Positions 49,390 through 60,686 of a DNA stretch of 64,000 bases are shown here, piece by piece. Source of the stretch: Druceiella hillmani (Eukaryota > Arthropoda > Insecta > Lepidoptera > Hepialidae); contig JAYKKI010000066.1 in NCBI GenBank assembly GCA_039881145.1, positions 11,485,001 through 11,549,000 on the forward strand, written 5' to 3'. Position numbers and translations under genes: made by a program. Positions within the stretch are counted from its first letter, which is position 1, and each line of letters opens with the position of its first letter. The notes under the pieces are model-generated. The model was not told the DNA's origin and did not search any database. It worked only from the letters and a program-made list of their open reading frames with translations.

Positions 49390-51830
49390 CTATATATTGC
49401 TAATTGCACAAACTTTTTAAACCCCGATTCCGTCTCAAAAAGACAAGTCTGAATAGTTATGCTGTTTAAGTGTTTATAACGTGATATAACGATATATTTA
49501 AATAGAATAAAAATCTGGAAAAATGAAACAACAAATAACCGAAACTAGTTTTTATCTCGCACATATGACGAAATTATGCGTATTGCTCTACTTATGTTTG
49601 TAAGAACTAAACTTCAAATCGATAAAAAAAAGTATTTCATAGAGGATTTGAAGTTGGTATAATTAGTTTACCGGTTGCATTAAAATAAAGATGCTTTCAA
49701 CAAACTGAATTTTTTTGTCTACAAGAACCAACAAAAATAAATTGTCTTTTCCATTACTTGATTTTCCATTTTTTCTATATAAAAGATTGTTCCTACAGAT
49801 ATTAACCATAGATGTCAGTTACATTGACGTACTTATTCATACAATGCCATCACACGTGACGTATTTCTAAAAACGGTATTAATAAATCCAACAATCCGTA
49901 TACGTGGAAAAGTAGATAAATTTGGGAAACGGCGGGCGGTAAGGTATTGCTACGTCATTCAAGGTTAAATATAGTTCACATGGTTTCTGAAGTCAATTAT
50001 AAGTAGAATGGAATCGCTTCGTTTTACAGGATTTTTCCTGAGATGTGTACGGTAAAGTATTAAATATAATATGTAATATTTACTGCAATTATTTCGAGAC
50101 TTATTATTATCGTCGTATATTAGTCGACATTTTCCTTTGTCATTATGACAAACGTCAGAAAGTTGCGCAGATATATTTAATGTCAAAATAAATTAAAATT
50201 GCACGCCATCATCATATCATATATATTAATACGCTAAGGTAAGATGTTACTCTCCCTTTTTAGAAAAAACCTCACAATTAATCCACATAAATTATATATC
50301 ATTTTATAGATAATTGCTTGCTCTACCGGAGTCCACAACTAAAAAATTTATTATTGCTATTGTTTTTGCAAATTAATTAATTATTAAAATTATATACACA
50401 AAACAGCAATGCTGCCATCTAACGGCTCAACGTCAATATGATTGACGGTCGGTAAAATTTTTGTTTAATTTCAAATCCACTTACGTATAAATAAAGTGGC
50501 GCTTTAGCTCAATGCTTTTGATACTTGCGCCTCTTTATGTCAATTTTAGTAAAATATTTGTTTGATCTGTCATCTGAGCTTCATAATGGAATAAATAATG
50601 CGAAGACTTTGCACGGGTCACTCTAGTTTGTTAAATAATATATTTACATTTAGATACTTTATTGCCTTTATACTCTACTTTTATTTCATTGTTGTGGAAA
50701 TACGTAGTCATATTATCGACCTTTAATTAAATTTGGTATCTAAAATTGCAATTATCATGAAAATCCAGTTATATGTTTTGACTTCCAACGTTCAAAATTT
50801 AATATTTTTCCTTGAAACGATTTAATGTAAGTATTGCTTCTAGTTTATATCACAATTTGTGATAAAATTTTTGTTCATTTTTTGTAATCAAGCATGATCG
50901 CCGAATAATTACATGTTTTCGTATCTGACTCTATTAAAAATGCGCTGAATACAAATCCAGCCTCTGATCCCATAATAACAATTAATGTGAGGTACGTCTT
51001 ACAACAAAATACGTAGACGACTCTAAAATATTTGTTGTTTCAGAGTGACTTAACCAGGACTTCAATCTTTTATGGATGGAATGTGTATATTAATACTTTG
51101 ACTAATATTTTTGATTAATTTCCATGCTTGTTTTTCCATACAAAAATAAAATTTATAAATTAATTTCCTTGTTTGCTAGTTTAAAACTAATTTCTTCCAA
51201 GCGTTAATAATTTTAACGAACCAAAATATGATTTTAAATTAAATACTATAATAATATTACCCAACTTACACTATACTACAATATCCGATTGTAAATAGCC
51301 TCAGCGACCTACCAAGATTAAAGTTATGTACGTACCCACTTTTAATATACATATACTAATGCTAGGCGATAACTAACCATTGTGTGTGTATGTACGTCTC
51401 GGTGGTTCCACATGGTAGTAAGTTGCGTTTTTGCCTTGCATTTTTTGCACTCGAATCTAGAAGACGTCATTATGAAGCTACTTGTAACTTATTTCAGACT
51501 AATAAAGAAATTTGGCGAATATAATATTTTCTATGCCCAAATTTATTACTTTTGTGAGTGCAGTCATATTTACTTATTGGGTTCGAGGTAAAAATATGTT
51601 AAATAAACAACGAGTGCAAGTAAACAACTACGTATCGTTAACATAAGATACACATTTTTTTTAATAATTTTATTACGATATATGGAAAACAATTAATTAT
51701 CCCATAACAGGATAAGAGTATATAATGTTTTTTTAATAAATAACGGTCATTTGCATTTTAATTTATTTTATTTTAAAGTCTAATATTTTTTAAATATTAG
51801 CAATATTATGCGTTAATAAAAGGTACCAGT
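49390..51830. other. AT-rich stretch without a supportable gene
   Basis: A minus-strand frame at 49965-50186 (QLSDVCHNDKGKCRL) lies upstream of the DDE-like exons but has no clear splice sites. GTGGCGCTTTAGCTCAATGC near 50506 resembles a Pol III A box without a matching B box. Nothing else is recognised. Confidence 0.45.
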
Positions 51831-51891
51831 TGTCACTGAAGTGTCACTTCATGAAAATGACGTCACATCCACTGCTAGCTAGACGACCGAG
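51831..51891 (+). CDS. Candidate first exon (ATG to GTAAGC donor)
   Basis: A GC-raised patch holds a perfect CRE, then an in-frame reading MKMTSHPLLARRP from ATG at 51851, ending at the strong donor CCGAG|GTAAGC (51891/51892). The patch also has the small palindrome GAAGTGTCACTTC. No TATA box is evident. It could be a first exon with its promoter, or non-coding. The next candidate exon lies at 52137-52227. Protein not recognised. Confidence 0.25.
51858..51865. promoter_or_regulatory. Full CRE site (TGACGTCA)
   Basis: An exact palindromic cAMP-response element, the binding site of CREB/ATF bZIP dimers. It lies 26 bases upstream of a consensus splice donor. A single 8-mer can occur by chance, but CpG-containing palindromes are rare in this AT-rich DNA. 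Confidence 0.4.
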
Positions 51892-52136
51892 GTAAGCATT
51901 TCTTTTCGAAACTTAGTTTATAATTGTTATTGAAAACAATGAATTAAGTGCGTATAGTCTCATAAAACGTGAATAGAGAAATATAGCGCCTTTTTACCAT
52001 ACAATTTTGATGTCCGCTTATATTTCGGTTTCTTGGCGTCGTTCGATAAGCAATTTATGCAAGTTTATTACAGTTAAACTTGTATAAAATTTGGGGTACG
52101 AGTATAATATTGACAATTAGAAAAACCTAATTTTAG

Positions 52137-52227
52137 AAGAACTATCCGAGAAAAACTTCAACCAAGCTATTATGAAGATAGCCAATGAGTTTGATAAGAA
52201 ACAGGATGCAAATTTTAAACCACTTAG
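52137..52227 (+). CDS. Candidate internal exon between splice-like sites
   Basis: Acceptor CCTAATTTTAG at 52136, donor CTTAG|GTAGTA at 52227/52228. One frame is fully open (ELSEKNFNQAIMKIANEF, then KKQDANFKPL). The frame that would continue the 51831-51891 exon reads RTIREKLQPSYYEDSQ and then stops. The polypyrimidine tract is weak. Protein not recognised, and it may be chance. Confidence 0.2.
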
Positions 52228-53326
52228 GTAGTAACTTGCTACAGACCAGGTTTTAACTGCTATGATTACGTGATGGCCATGGCGTTAGTAGTCAATCAAT
52301 GTAAACTAGTCAAAGCTAGGCTTTCATGTAGTCAAATTGCTATATAACACTCTTCGTAAAGTAAAAATGAACACGAGGACAACATAATTTCTTAGGTGAA
52401 TTTTGAAAAAAAAGAATAAAATTCCGCAATCTAAGAAGAAAAGGTTAACTCTATGAAAAAAATAGCTACCATTATTACGGTTACAAAATTAACTTTAATC
52501 AATCTCCCAACTGAACTAGTTTGAGTTTAGTTAGAAACCCAGTTGCAACATAGCGTTTCACTCCTTACTTTGCACTTATTAATAGCTTCCGGAAGACTGC
52601 TGCATCGAGGAAACAGAGTGCTAAAATCTTTATTTGACAGAAGATTCGACGGGAAAAAATTCTGAATTTTGCCTAAGGATACAGAAGACCGATGTATAAA
52701 CTAATTAGACGGAAAGTCCAAATTCGAACGAATAAAATTCGACATGGGTATTCATTTAAAGTGTCACACGACACATAATTTTATCTGTTCGAGATGAAAG
52801 TTAATGAGAGCCAGGTAATAGCGCAAATGTTCCTAATTGTGAAGAATTATGTCGACTAATCTTCAATCGTCGATAAGGCAGACAGATATGAGTCGACTCG
52901 CGGCAGACTTTTTGTATACTGGGCCAAATAAAACGCTAAACAATTAATTTTACATATTTTTCAACTACTTGCGACTAAATTTAGTACTACATTGGCGCGG
53001 GGTGACTAACAGAATGAGAAGATTCGAATGCTTGACGGCGTAGCGGTTGCGTGATGAATGGCCTGGCCCAGGAATTACTTATGTCGCAATATAAGTTTAA
53101 CGTGGTACCAGGAATCTGAATTTTATTTGGTTGGAGGGAATGGCCCTCTTTTAATAAAAGTTGCAATACTGAATCGACATCCTGTTACTTAGTTAATATT
53201 TGAAAGTAAATTGTAGCAGTAATTTCCTCTACTCTAGGCAATGTCATCAAAAGCAACTCTATCATCTACTATGTTATATTTACTTGATACATATTTAATA
53301 TTCGCAGTAAACTATGAGATAACGTC

Positions 53327-53330
<4 letters not shown>
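52228..53330. other. Mixed stretch, nothing assignable
   Basis: GC-raised patches occur at about 52560-52900 and 52990-53130, the latter with GACGGCGTAGCGGTTGCG. No frame longer than about 50 codons resembles a known family. These may be unrecognised transposon fragments. Confidence 0.4.

Positions 53331-53401
<71 letters not shown>
53331..53401. repeat. (TA)n microsatellite
   Basis: A pure TA tract of about 70 bp. Open frames crossing it on both strands are artefacts. Confidence 0.95.
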
Positions 53402-53404
<3 letters not shown>

Positions 53405-54816
53405 CGTGGAGAAAATTCATCTCTGCATATCCGTAAGACGTAGAAGAAGTATGAATTATTAAATGTCTTGCTTTCATCATATAGCGGAAGAATAGGTCTT
53501 CATTAATTTGTCTTTGAGTGCCCACTGAGGAAAAACGCACAAATCAGAGTCGATGTCACTCAAAATCTGCATCTTTGTTTTACGGTAGGTAAGAAAAAGG
53601 CAGCATGTTATTAAAGAGCAGTCTTGTTTCGCTACTACGGACGGCTCTTCAAGTTTTCAGACTTAGACTCTCATAAGCTTCTATTTTTCATCGGTCTACG
53701 TCCAAAGTTTTGATAATACTAGCAGAATCGTTTGCTATCGGATATGGAATTGAAATGTTACCTCCTGGAAAGGGTGCGGGGGCAAGGGTGATGACAGTTA
53801 TCATAAAGTGTCACTTTAAACATTAAGCGCCATGTTGTCTAATCGCTAGTAACTATGATATATATCTATATCACTATAATTGAGATGTAAAATTTATGAA
53901 TTTGTTAGTCCCAGGTAATTTCAAAAACCACTCAATCGATATTATAAGTTCTGTCACCGGTTAGGTAAAACATAACATACTCCGGATAAATATTCGATAA
54001 ATACCCCGGATTTTATGATTCTTATGCGTTTCATATTAAACAAATGCTCTAAGAAGGGTCCTAGAGAAAAAAATTTGGTATGCGCGAGAAATTGAAATTT
54101 TGCATTGTTATTTTTAGACGAAAAGATTGAATGTAAAGTCATTGTGATTATTTTTTTAACCAAATATGAATAGGTTCATGAGTAAAGTCAAGTTTTTCAA
54201 ACCAATTCCTTTTTAATGTAATTTTACTTATAAGACTACCCAAACAAATTACCGCCTCTGTTGAAAACTAAATGAAATCTATGGTTGTGTCGCATAATAA
54301 TGTTTGTTACTTTTTTTGGAATACCATTTCAGAGTCAAAAAATAACCTGTGAAGACATATTATTGCCGTATTTGAGATATGAGGCACATTACGTAAAATA
54401 AACCGATAAATAAAATAATGTCCATTGATTATTTTTTATTGTCAGGGCAGTGACTCAAAAAATGTAAAGACAATTAACGATTGAAGAACACTTACAAAAA
54501 TTTACTGCAATGAGCTTTTAGCTGTATTTATTTTTCACCTTATAAGTTTCGAAGTAGCTTTTAGGGTTGTAAAGCCAAATGGTATTATTATTATTGCCAC
54601 TTAGCTTTGGGAAAAACTTTGGCATTAGAAACCCGTAATATCTATTCATATGTCCGCCCTCCTCACCCTGGAATTTTTTAATTTTTAGAATTGTTACGAC
54701 TGTATGCGTAAAATGTTGCAAGCAAATGCTTCCCGCGGAGATGAAGGAGTAGTGAAATATTAAAATATATTTTTTCAATCTATTAATTTAAATAAATAAA
54801 TGATTAGATACTTCTC
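53402..54816. other. Stretch without a supportable gene
   Basis: A minus-strand frame at 54518-54778 reads GEEGGHMNRYYGFLMPKFF in a GC-raised patch, preceded by acceptor-like TTCCAG. The family is not recognised. The rest is featureless. Confidence 0.4.
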
Positions 54817-55105
54817 AAGTAAATGAAGCTACATGATATAGCATTATTTATACTTTATTTAAATTCTTTACCACGACCTAGGTTTCTTTATATGACAAAA
54901 TCTTCAAGTGAGCAATTTGTAAATATATTGATTGAATCTTTAAAATTGCTGAGATGTTGTCATACAATGAAATCTAGATCGTAGTAAAGAATTTGAATAA
55001 AGCAGTATTAATACTACACCACGTAGTTTAATTTAATTGAGCAGAACTTAATTATAATGAATTTCTATAAAATTGACGCCAAATATATTCGACAAATGAA
55101 TAAAT
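54817..55105. mobile_element. Foldback element, copy E (two full arms, two ribozyme-like motifs)
   Basis: Left half: AAATGAAGCTACATGATATA, CTTTACCACGACCTAGG, ATCTTCAAGTGAGC. Right half is the inverse: TTGCTGAGATGTTGTC, AATCTAGATCGTAG, then ACTACACCACGTAGTTT and the outer module TTTCTATAAAATTGACGCC. Each arm is about 95 bp, so the whole folds into one long hairpin. This copy shows the complete foldback architecture, with a ribozyme-like motif on each strand (54871-54910 minus, 54948-54984 plus). Both motifs are damaged. Confidence 0.8.
54948..54984 (+). ncRNA. Degenerate hammerhead-like motif with compensated helix III
   Basis: The core is CTGAGA (one A lost), stem II is GTTGT-CAT-ACAAT, GAAA is present, and helix III is ATC-TA-GAT followed by C. 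Relative to ACC-TA-GGT, both partners of the second pair have changed (C-G to T-A), so pairing is kept. Stem I is lost. Probably inactive. Confidence 0.35.
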
Positions 55106-55466
55106 AAAATTGCAGTGAATGTTTTCGCACATCCCATCTAGTGGTGTACTATAAGATAGCCATATGATAAAAGGATAATATTAAGTTTCAAAATGACTTG
55201 CGATGTTTCCTTCATTCTGATTTTTTTATCAAGGTTTTAAAAAATCCGCAAAATTGACAATGCCGGCAACGAATTAGAACTTGCACATAAAATTATTTTG
55301 TCAATCTTGCATCAGAAATTTAAGAGATTATTATGAGTAGTAAAAGTGCTATACATGAGAACAAAAACACAAATGCATACAATAAAATGGAGGAACTATG
55401 AAATATACTCGTAGGTCTTGTGTAATAATATATATCAAGATAAAAATTGAAATACGCGTATACATA

Positions 55467-55641
<175 letters not shown>

Positions 55642-56419
55642 GCGTGTGCATTTATCTATTAAACTTTACTATAACGTTCGAAACCTAAGTACATCCCATC
55701 AGAATTTGTAACTGTAAGTGTAATCTCTTACGACCAATCACTATGAATCATGTAAGGGAAACGATTATTGTGATAGACTGTAAATAAATGGTAAACACTA
55801 ATTAACTACAGAAGACAAAACAACATATTTATATAGATAAAGATAGGAATAATACAGAATTAGCATAATATAGCATATACATATATAAATGAAACAATAG
55901 TCACACGTTATGGCAGAGAAGTAATAAGGTTTGGTAATGAAATTTCAGAACATTTTTAAACGTTGTATGCGTTCAAAAATAATAACTATAAAGACAACAT
56001 ACTTTGTGTACTTTTTTTCGGTTGATTCCACATTCTAGTAACATAAAAGATAAATAATTCTCCATGGAAAGTAGATCAATACGACGGGATTAGAAGGAAT
56101 ATCTATCGGAGGTATGAAGTTATGGCGGGTTTATTAAAATATTGTGTAAAAACATATAAGATGGGGGTTGCGTTTGTCACCAATCTCTAACTATTTAAGT
56201 AAGTACCATTGTTCAGATTTATATTTGTTAAGACGGAAAATGAGTCGAATACATGTATTTTTAAGTAGTTTGATCTATTGAATAAATTCTCATAATTATT
56301 ATACTTTCACCTAAACTTGAACCTAAAATAAAAAAAATGCTTTTGATTATGTACTATATACCATTTTATGATCGTGGCTCGATTAGTTCTTAAATTTCGA
56401 AGTATTTGACACATAACCG
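55642..56419. other. AT-rich gene-free stretch
   Basis: Nothing recognisable. It lies downstream (minus-strand sense) of the second mariner relic, and the catalytic domain of that transposase was not found here. Confidence 0.55.
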
Positions 56420-56758
56420 TTCCAACAAAATCAGTACAAAAAAATCTTTTTGTTTTTCCACGACAGTATAAGAACATGAAAGTAGCTCTGCCAAACCACC
56501 CAAACTTCATGTGGGATCTGTTTCAATAAGGATTTTAAATTTTCCTAAATCGACTGTAGGAGGTCGCTTTGGATGAGATTTATTGGACAGATCAAAATTC
56601 CTTTCTTTAAATCTTTGGAACTAGTGCTTAGCTCTGTTGTAAGTGGGCACATCTTCACCCTTCGTTTTGTATATATTTCGTAATGTTTCGATGGTTTTTC
56701 GCCCTGAACAACATTTATGAAGCAAGAGCCTTCTAAGTTCACTTCGAAATACTTACAT
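56420..56758 (-). pseudogene. mariner-like transposase relic 2 (N-terminal part)
   Basis: The minus strand from ATG at 56758 reads, after one in-frame stop, VFRSELRRLLLHKC, GRKTIETLRNIYKTKGEDV, then FQRFKERNFDLSN, HPKRPPTVDLGKFKILI, ETDPT, a stop, LAELLSCSYTVVEK. This is the two-HTH DNA-binding region of a mariner transposase in the correct order (family WFQRFKSGNFDLKDKPRSGRP...TTRELAEEL). Frame is kept for about 100 codons with three stops, so it is less decayed than the copy at 11.4 kb. The D,D(34)D domain is not visible downstream. The ATG overlaps a donor-like AT|GTAAGTAT. Directly upstream lies a TATA and heat-shock-element block. Confidence 0.85.
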
Positions 56759-56805
56759 TTTTCACCGATTACTCAATTGGAAACTGAACAGATGCTCGAA
56801 TGGCA

Positions 56806-56925
56806 CCTTCTTTATATATCCCACAAGAAATATTCCAGAAGCTTCTATAACATTCCATAAATTGGTGTCTATGGCGTTCCAGAAATGTTCTAGCAGTTTC
56901 TATAACATTCCAGAAATCCATTCAT
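56806..56925 (-). promoter_or_regulatory. Heat-shock-type promoter: HSE clusters and TATA box
   Basis: In minus-strand sense two clusters of alternating GAA/TTC units come first: about 56877-56920 (TTCCAGAAATGTTC and TTCCAGAA on the plus strand) and 56827-56845 (GAANNNTTCNNGAANNTTC). A TATA box (ATATATAAAG, about 56810-56819) follows about 8 bases further on, and an initiator-like TGTTCAGTTT lies about 25 bases beyond it (56781-56790). The mariner ATG comes 23 bases later. Trimers of nGAAn in alternating orientation are the binding unit of heat-shock factor. The two clusters also form a diverged 57-bp tandem duplication (TTCTATAACATTCCA in both). Confidence 0.6.
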
Positions 56926-57695
56926 CCACTACATCCTCAATAATGGACATTCACAAGTCTCAGTCAACTTTATCGACGTCCATTTTAGATGCTAACCAAA
57001 ATGACTTCCAACCTTTTACAATTCATTATTGTGGCTCTAGAATCGACAATAATGAACGCTGATGAAAATGTAATGGTAACTAATATATTTTATTTTGGAT
57101 CGAAAATACGACGCCATTCCTAAAAACTACAGAGACTAAAAGAGCCAGCATCAAACGGGGAAAAACACCATTCATTGCGTCATAATCCTAATGTTTTGAG
57201 CTTGAAAATTCTAAAAATAAACAGAATCATAAGGTTAAAGTCTTCAGTTTTTACGGTGACATAAAACCGTAGAAAAAAGAAAAAGCAAGAAAGAAGACTG
57301 AGTTGAAGAGGTAGTAAAAGAAGACTAATTGAAAAAGATGAAAGAAATAGAAAATGCCAATTCATCCGAAAATGATGAGGCTTTACTCTTCTTATTTATT
57401 CTTAGAATCAAGCAAAGGTTAGATATAATGTTCAAGTTGTCGTTCAATGGCACATTGCGCTCCTGCAGGATTAGACGATGGATATGATGAGATCGTATTT
57501 TTCTGTGAAAAATATTCTGAATGATTTTTGTGTATATGTGGTCCGTTGTACCTCTCTGATAAAGATAAACGGATTAATATTCTAATATCTTAATTTTTTG
57601 TAATTATATTAATATCTGATTAATACTAAATGCAGAATTAACAATGCTCATTAGTGAAACTCTTGAAAATTTTAATTAGGACCTGCAGTTTTTTT

Positions 57696-57753
<58 letters not shown>

Positions 57754-59031
57754 CACATAAATATATATATATATATATATGTGTGTGTACGAATATGTAT
57801 GTATTTAAAAGGATAGGAAAATTCGATAAGCGATAGCACCGACTATCATAATATAGTAGCTTTATTATAGAATTCGATATCGCATATCCATTGCGTTCAA
57901 GTCGATCGTATTATTTTCCCCTGTTGGTTTAAGATTGATAGAAATCAAATTCCCAGCAATATCTTGCAAAATCCATTTTTAAACAAATATCTCCATATAT
58001 TGCTTTTGGTAAAAGACACCTGCATTTTACTTGTATTCTTTCTATTTTTTTAAAATTTATGCTAAAACTGGAGTTAAATTAAAAATATTTTCATCTCAAA
58101 AGTACCGTTAATCAGTAGAAAAGTATCTTGTATTTTAGCTTGAACTTTTAGCCTTACTTATGCAACAGTATTGAAAATTTATATTCATCAACCTGCAAGT
58201 TTAGTGCCAAAATACGTTACGTATAAAGGAACGAACGTCTATATCAAAATTTGTAATATTAAAAGGTAAGAGGAAAACTTCGTAAGAAAATATTCCACTG
58301 GGTAATTCAATTTACTCACGGCGGCTTCATTGCGTACTCCCCTGTATAGAGAACAAAGAAAGGAAATATTTTTAAAAATATAATTTCCTTTCGATAACAT
58401 TTTATGTCCCGTATTTTTAAAAAAATTTTCTAGGTCTAATATAAATTTACGTAGCTTTTATATTTAACATTATATTATGTCAAAGGCATTTTTACGACAC
58501 TTCATGTATGAGAACGTATTATATCATTGTAATTATCTTATTTTGATTTATATATCTTTATGAAGACCTATGAAATTTTACTTCCTAGCAATTTTATTGA
58601 GCATACTATAATACCAATTGTGGCCAATATGGATAGCACGCTAGTTTTTCAATAAAGTGAGTTGTCAGCTTACTGTTCGTGTGAAACACATTAAACAGAA
58701 ACGGAGTGTGCTAATCCCAGATACTAAATACTTAATTTGTCACAAAGTAACTTAGTAACATAAAAATTATTTCTTGCAAGGAAATCAGGTATTTTAAAGT
58801 CAAATTTTGTAGTAACTAAATGTGAGTGGACAGCAGCTGGAGTTGTAAAGTTAAGTAATTTGTTGAACACCTAAATTTACACGAAAAGCACTTAAAATGT
58901 TATTACTGTCTCTGTTTTCTCTTCTGCATTCAGGAACTTGTCATCTTTAATAAACTGGCCAACGCACAAAATAGGTTCGTATCTCTTCAAGTTGTGTCTA
59001 CAAATTAAGAGTAATAATTTCAATGACATAC
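56926..59031. other. Gene-free stretch with a microsatellite
   Basis: Holds (TA)n/(CA)n/(TG)n repeats at 57697-57785. On the minus strand, CTCTATACAG followed by GGGAGTACGCAATGAAGCCG and GTGAGTAAA (58332-58303) looks like a 22-base micro-exon but cannot be placed in a gene. Confidence 0.45.
57697..57785. repeat. (TA)n/(CA)n/(TG)n microsatellite
   Basis: TA tracts with a short CACACA run near 57750 and a TGTGTG run at 57780. Confidence 0.95.
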
Positions 59032-59121
59032 CGAAATACGTATTGCGTATACCGGTGCACAAGTGCCTGCTTTGTGCGCTGGAACATGGACAAAGTAGGT
59101 TTCCGTAGTCGTCCATATTTC
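59032..59121 (-). CDS. Candidate 30-codon phase-0 exon
   Basis: Minus strand: acceptor TTGTGTCCACAATTTCAG (ending at 59122), 90 bases, donor TTTCG|GTATGTC (59032/59031). In phase 0 it reads ETYFVHVPAHKAGTCAPVYA flanked by EIWTTT and IRIS, a protein-like composition quite unlike nearby AT-driven frames. The other two frames are also open. Its length is a multiple of three, so it would be a symmetrical exon. No partner exon can be fixed; the micro-exon-like site at 58.3 kb does not keep the frame. Protein not recognised. Confidence 0.3.
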
Positions 59122-59437
59122 CTGAAATTGTGGACACAATATAACTTTAGTCATTGGAAATATTTAGTAAAGTTATTTTTTTTAAATATTAGTTGAATTA
59201 TGAAAAAAGTAATTATTTAAGTCATAAGATCAAGTATAATTTAGTCATATACCCATATTGTATCTATGTAACTATATAAGAAAGTAAAACAGGTAATAAT
59301 AATATTAAAATTTATAATGAAAAGTATGAAAAGTTCATCACAAAATAAAAAATGTTAGTGTATATAACTTAGTAAAAGATTTTGTTTAAAAAGTTTTATG
59401 ACAAAAAACTTACGGTGAAAACATGACAACTAGGTAA

Positions 59438-59705
59438 CTTGAGAAAAATTTTTGGTATCATCTTACAGAAAATGGTAACTTGGTATATAAGTATTCTGTT
59501 ATTTATAGGAAAAAGTATGAATGTGTAGTCCATTAAATAGCAATGGCCGTGTGTAGTTAAATGCCATATTCCGTGGCAAAGAAATACTTACATACACACA
59601 CAGGTGCATGCCCATCTTGCCAAAAAGTATTTGGAATCAGCTTACACAAATATTGTAACTTGGCATACATTCTATTTTATTTATGGAAGAAAGTATGAAT
59701 GTGTA
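59438..59705. repeat. Diverged direct duplication, about 90-bp units
   Basis: Units 59438-59527 and 59616-59705 share, in order, CTTG, TTTGG-ATCA-CTTACA, GTAACTTGG-ATA, ATTTAT-GGA and AAAGTATGAATGTGTA. The period is about 178 bp, and 88 bp of unrelated sequence lies between the units. Confidence 0.8.
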
Positions 59706-59816
59706 TTTAAAAAAATGTCTAAAGTCGCCCAAATCTCTATATAGATTTAAACATAAATTAAATAAAGAAGAAAGTTCACTGATTATATCCCAAGACCTCA
59801 AGAAAGTTTACCTATG

Positions 59817-59878
59817 ATCATATCCCAAAACAATACATATGTATAATACTATACATATGTATTGTTTTGGGATATGAT
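59817..59878. repeat. Perfect short-loop inverted repeat (29-bp arms)
   Basis: Arms 59817-59845 and 59850-59878 are exact reverse complements (29 of 29) around the loop atac. Confidence 0.95.
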
Positions 59879-60651
59879 TTTATAAAGTATTATCTTAATA
59901 ATGTGAGCTTTACTCAAAAAGATAAATTATCGAAACGTATCGGAGAAATATTACCTTATTACATATGCAATTTTTCCAACATACAAAGATGTGCTTGTCA
60001 TAAAAAGATGTTAATGTAATGCAGAATTAATATGAGTAAATATATGCATAACTGGTTAATTAAGTCTTATTTAACATGGCGATATTCTAAAAGGTTCTTT
60101 CTTATTTTAAAGGTTCAATCTTAGTCACAACTTGATAGTAAATGTATATATATTTTTTGGTATATATTTTTCGCTGTCTCATATGTTGTCGTTAATCTAA
60201 TCAATCTCGATGGATAGCAGTAAATAAATCGATTGCTCATTTAATTTGTCTCAATAAATCTTTTACTTATATATTATAAGCAAGAGGTTGTGTTGATAGA
60301 ATAGAATGGTAACCTTGACAATTAGTTAATGGCCAATGGCCAACTCATCGATTTTGGGCTCGTTTAATTTGTTTCAATGAGGGGGATAAAACATAAATAT
60401 AGGATATTTGCAAAGGCGTGTTTTTATTTATTTTTTATTAGAAATATTCTTTATAATTAAATGTCATCTACGATTATTTATTATGTTAGTCAATGTCAAT
60501 CATATTATTAGGTTTATTTGGAAAATATGATGAAATTTTTAAGTAATTTATCTCGTGTCCACTGTACCGACTCTGCTTTTAATTTTGAATCAAACTGTAG
60601 AATCCAGACATTTATAGAGATAGTTTTAGAGATTTTAGAGATTCTTACGAC

Positions 60652-60686
60652 ATTTTCTTCAGTGAGCGGTCGTCACTGAAGAAAAT
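60652..60686. repeat. Perfect short-loop inverted repeat (14-bp arms)
   Basis: ATTTTCTTCAGTGA at 60652-60665, loop gcggtcg, exact complement at 60673-60686. Confidence 0.9.

Noticed and set aside
50495..50550. tRNA or SINE suggested by CTTTAGCTCAATGC
   Set aside because: Only an A-box-like match is present; no B box or cloverleaf could be drawn.
51851..52200. BolA-like protein, from the spliced reading IREKLQPSYY
   Set aside because: Only about ten residues resemble that family, the conserved core is absent, and the frame stops almost at once.
58303..58332. 22-base micro-exon between CTATACAG and GTGAGT on the minus strand
   Set aside because: The splice signals are good, but it cannot be joined in frame to the 59032-59121 candidate exon, and no other partner is visible.
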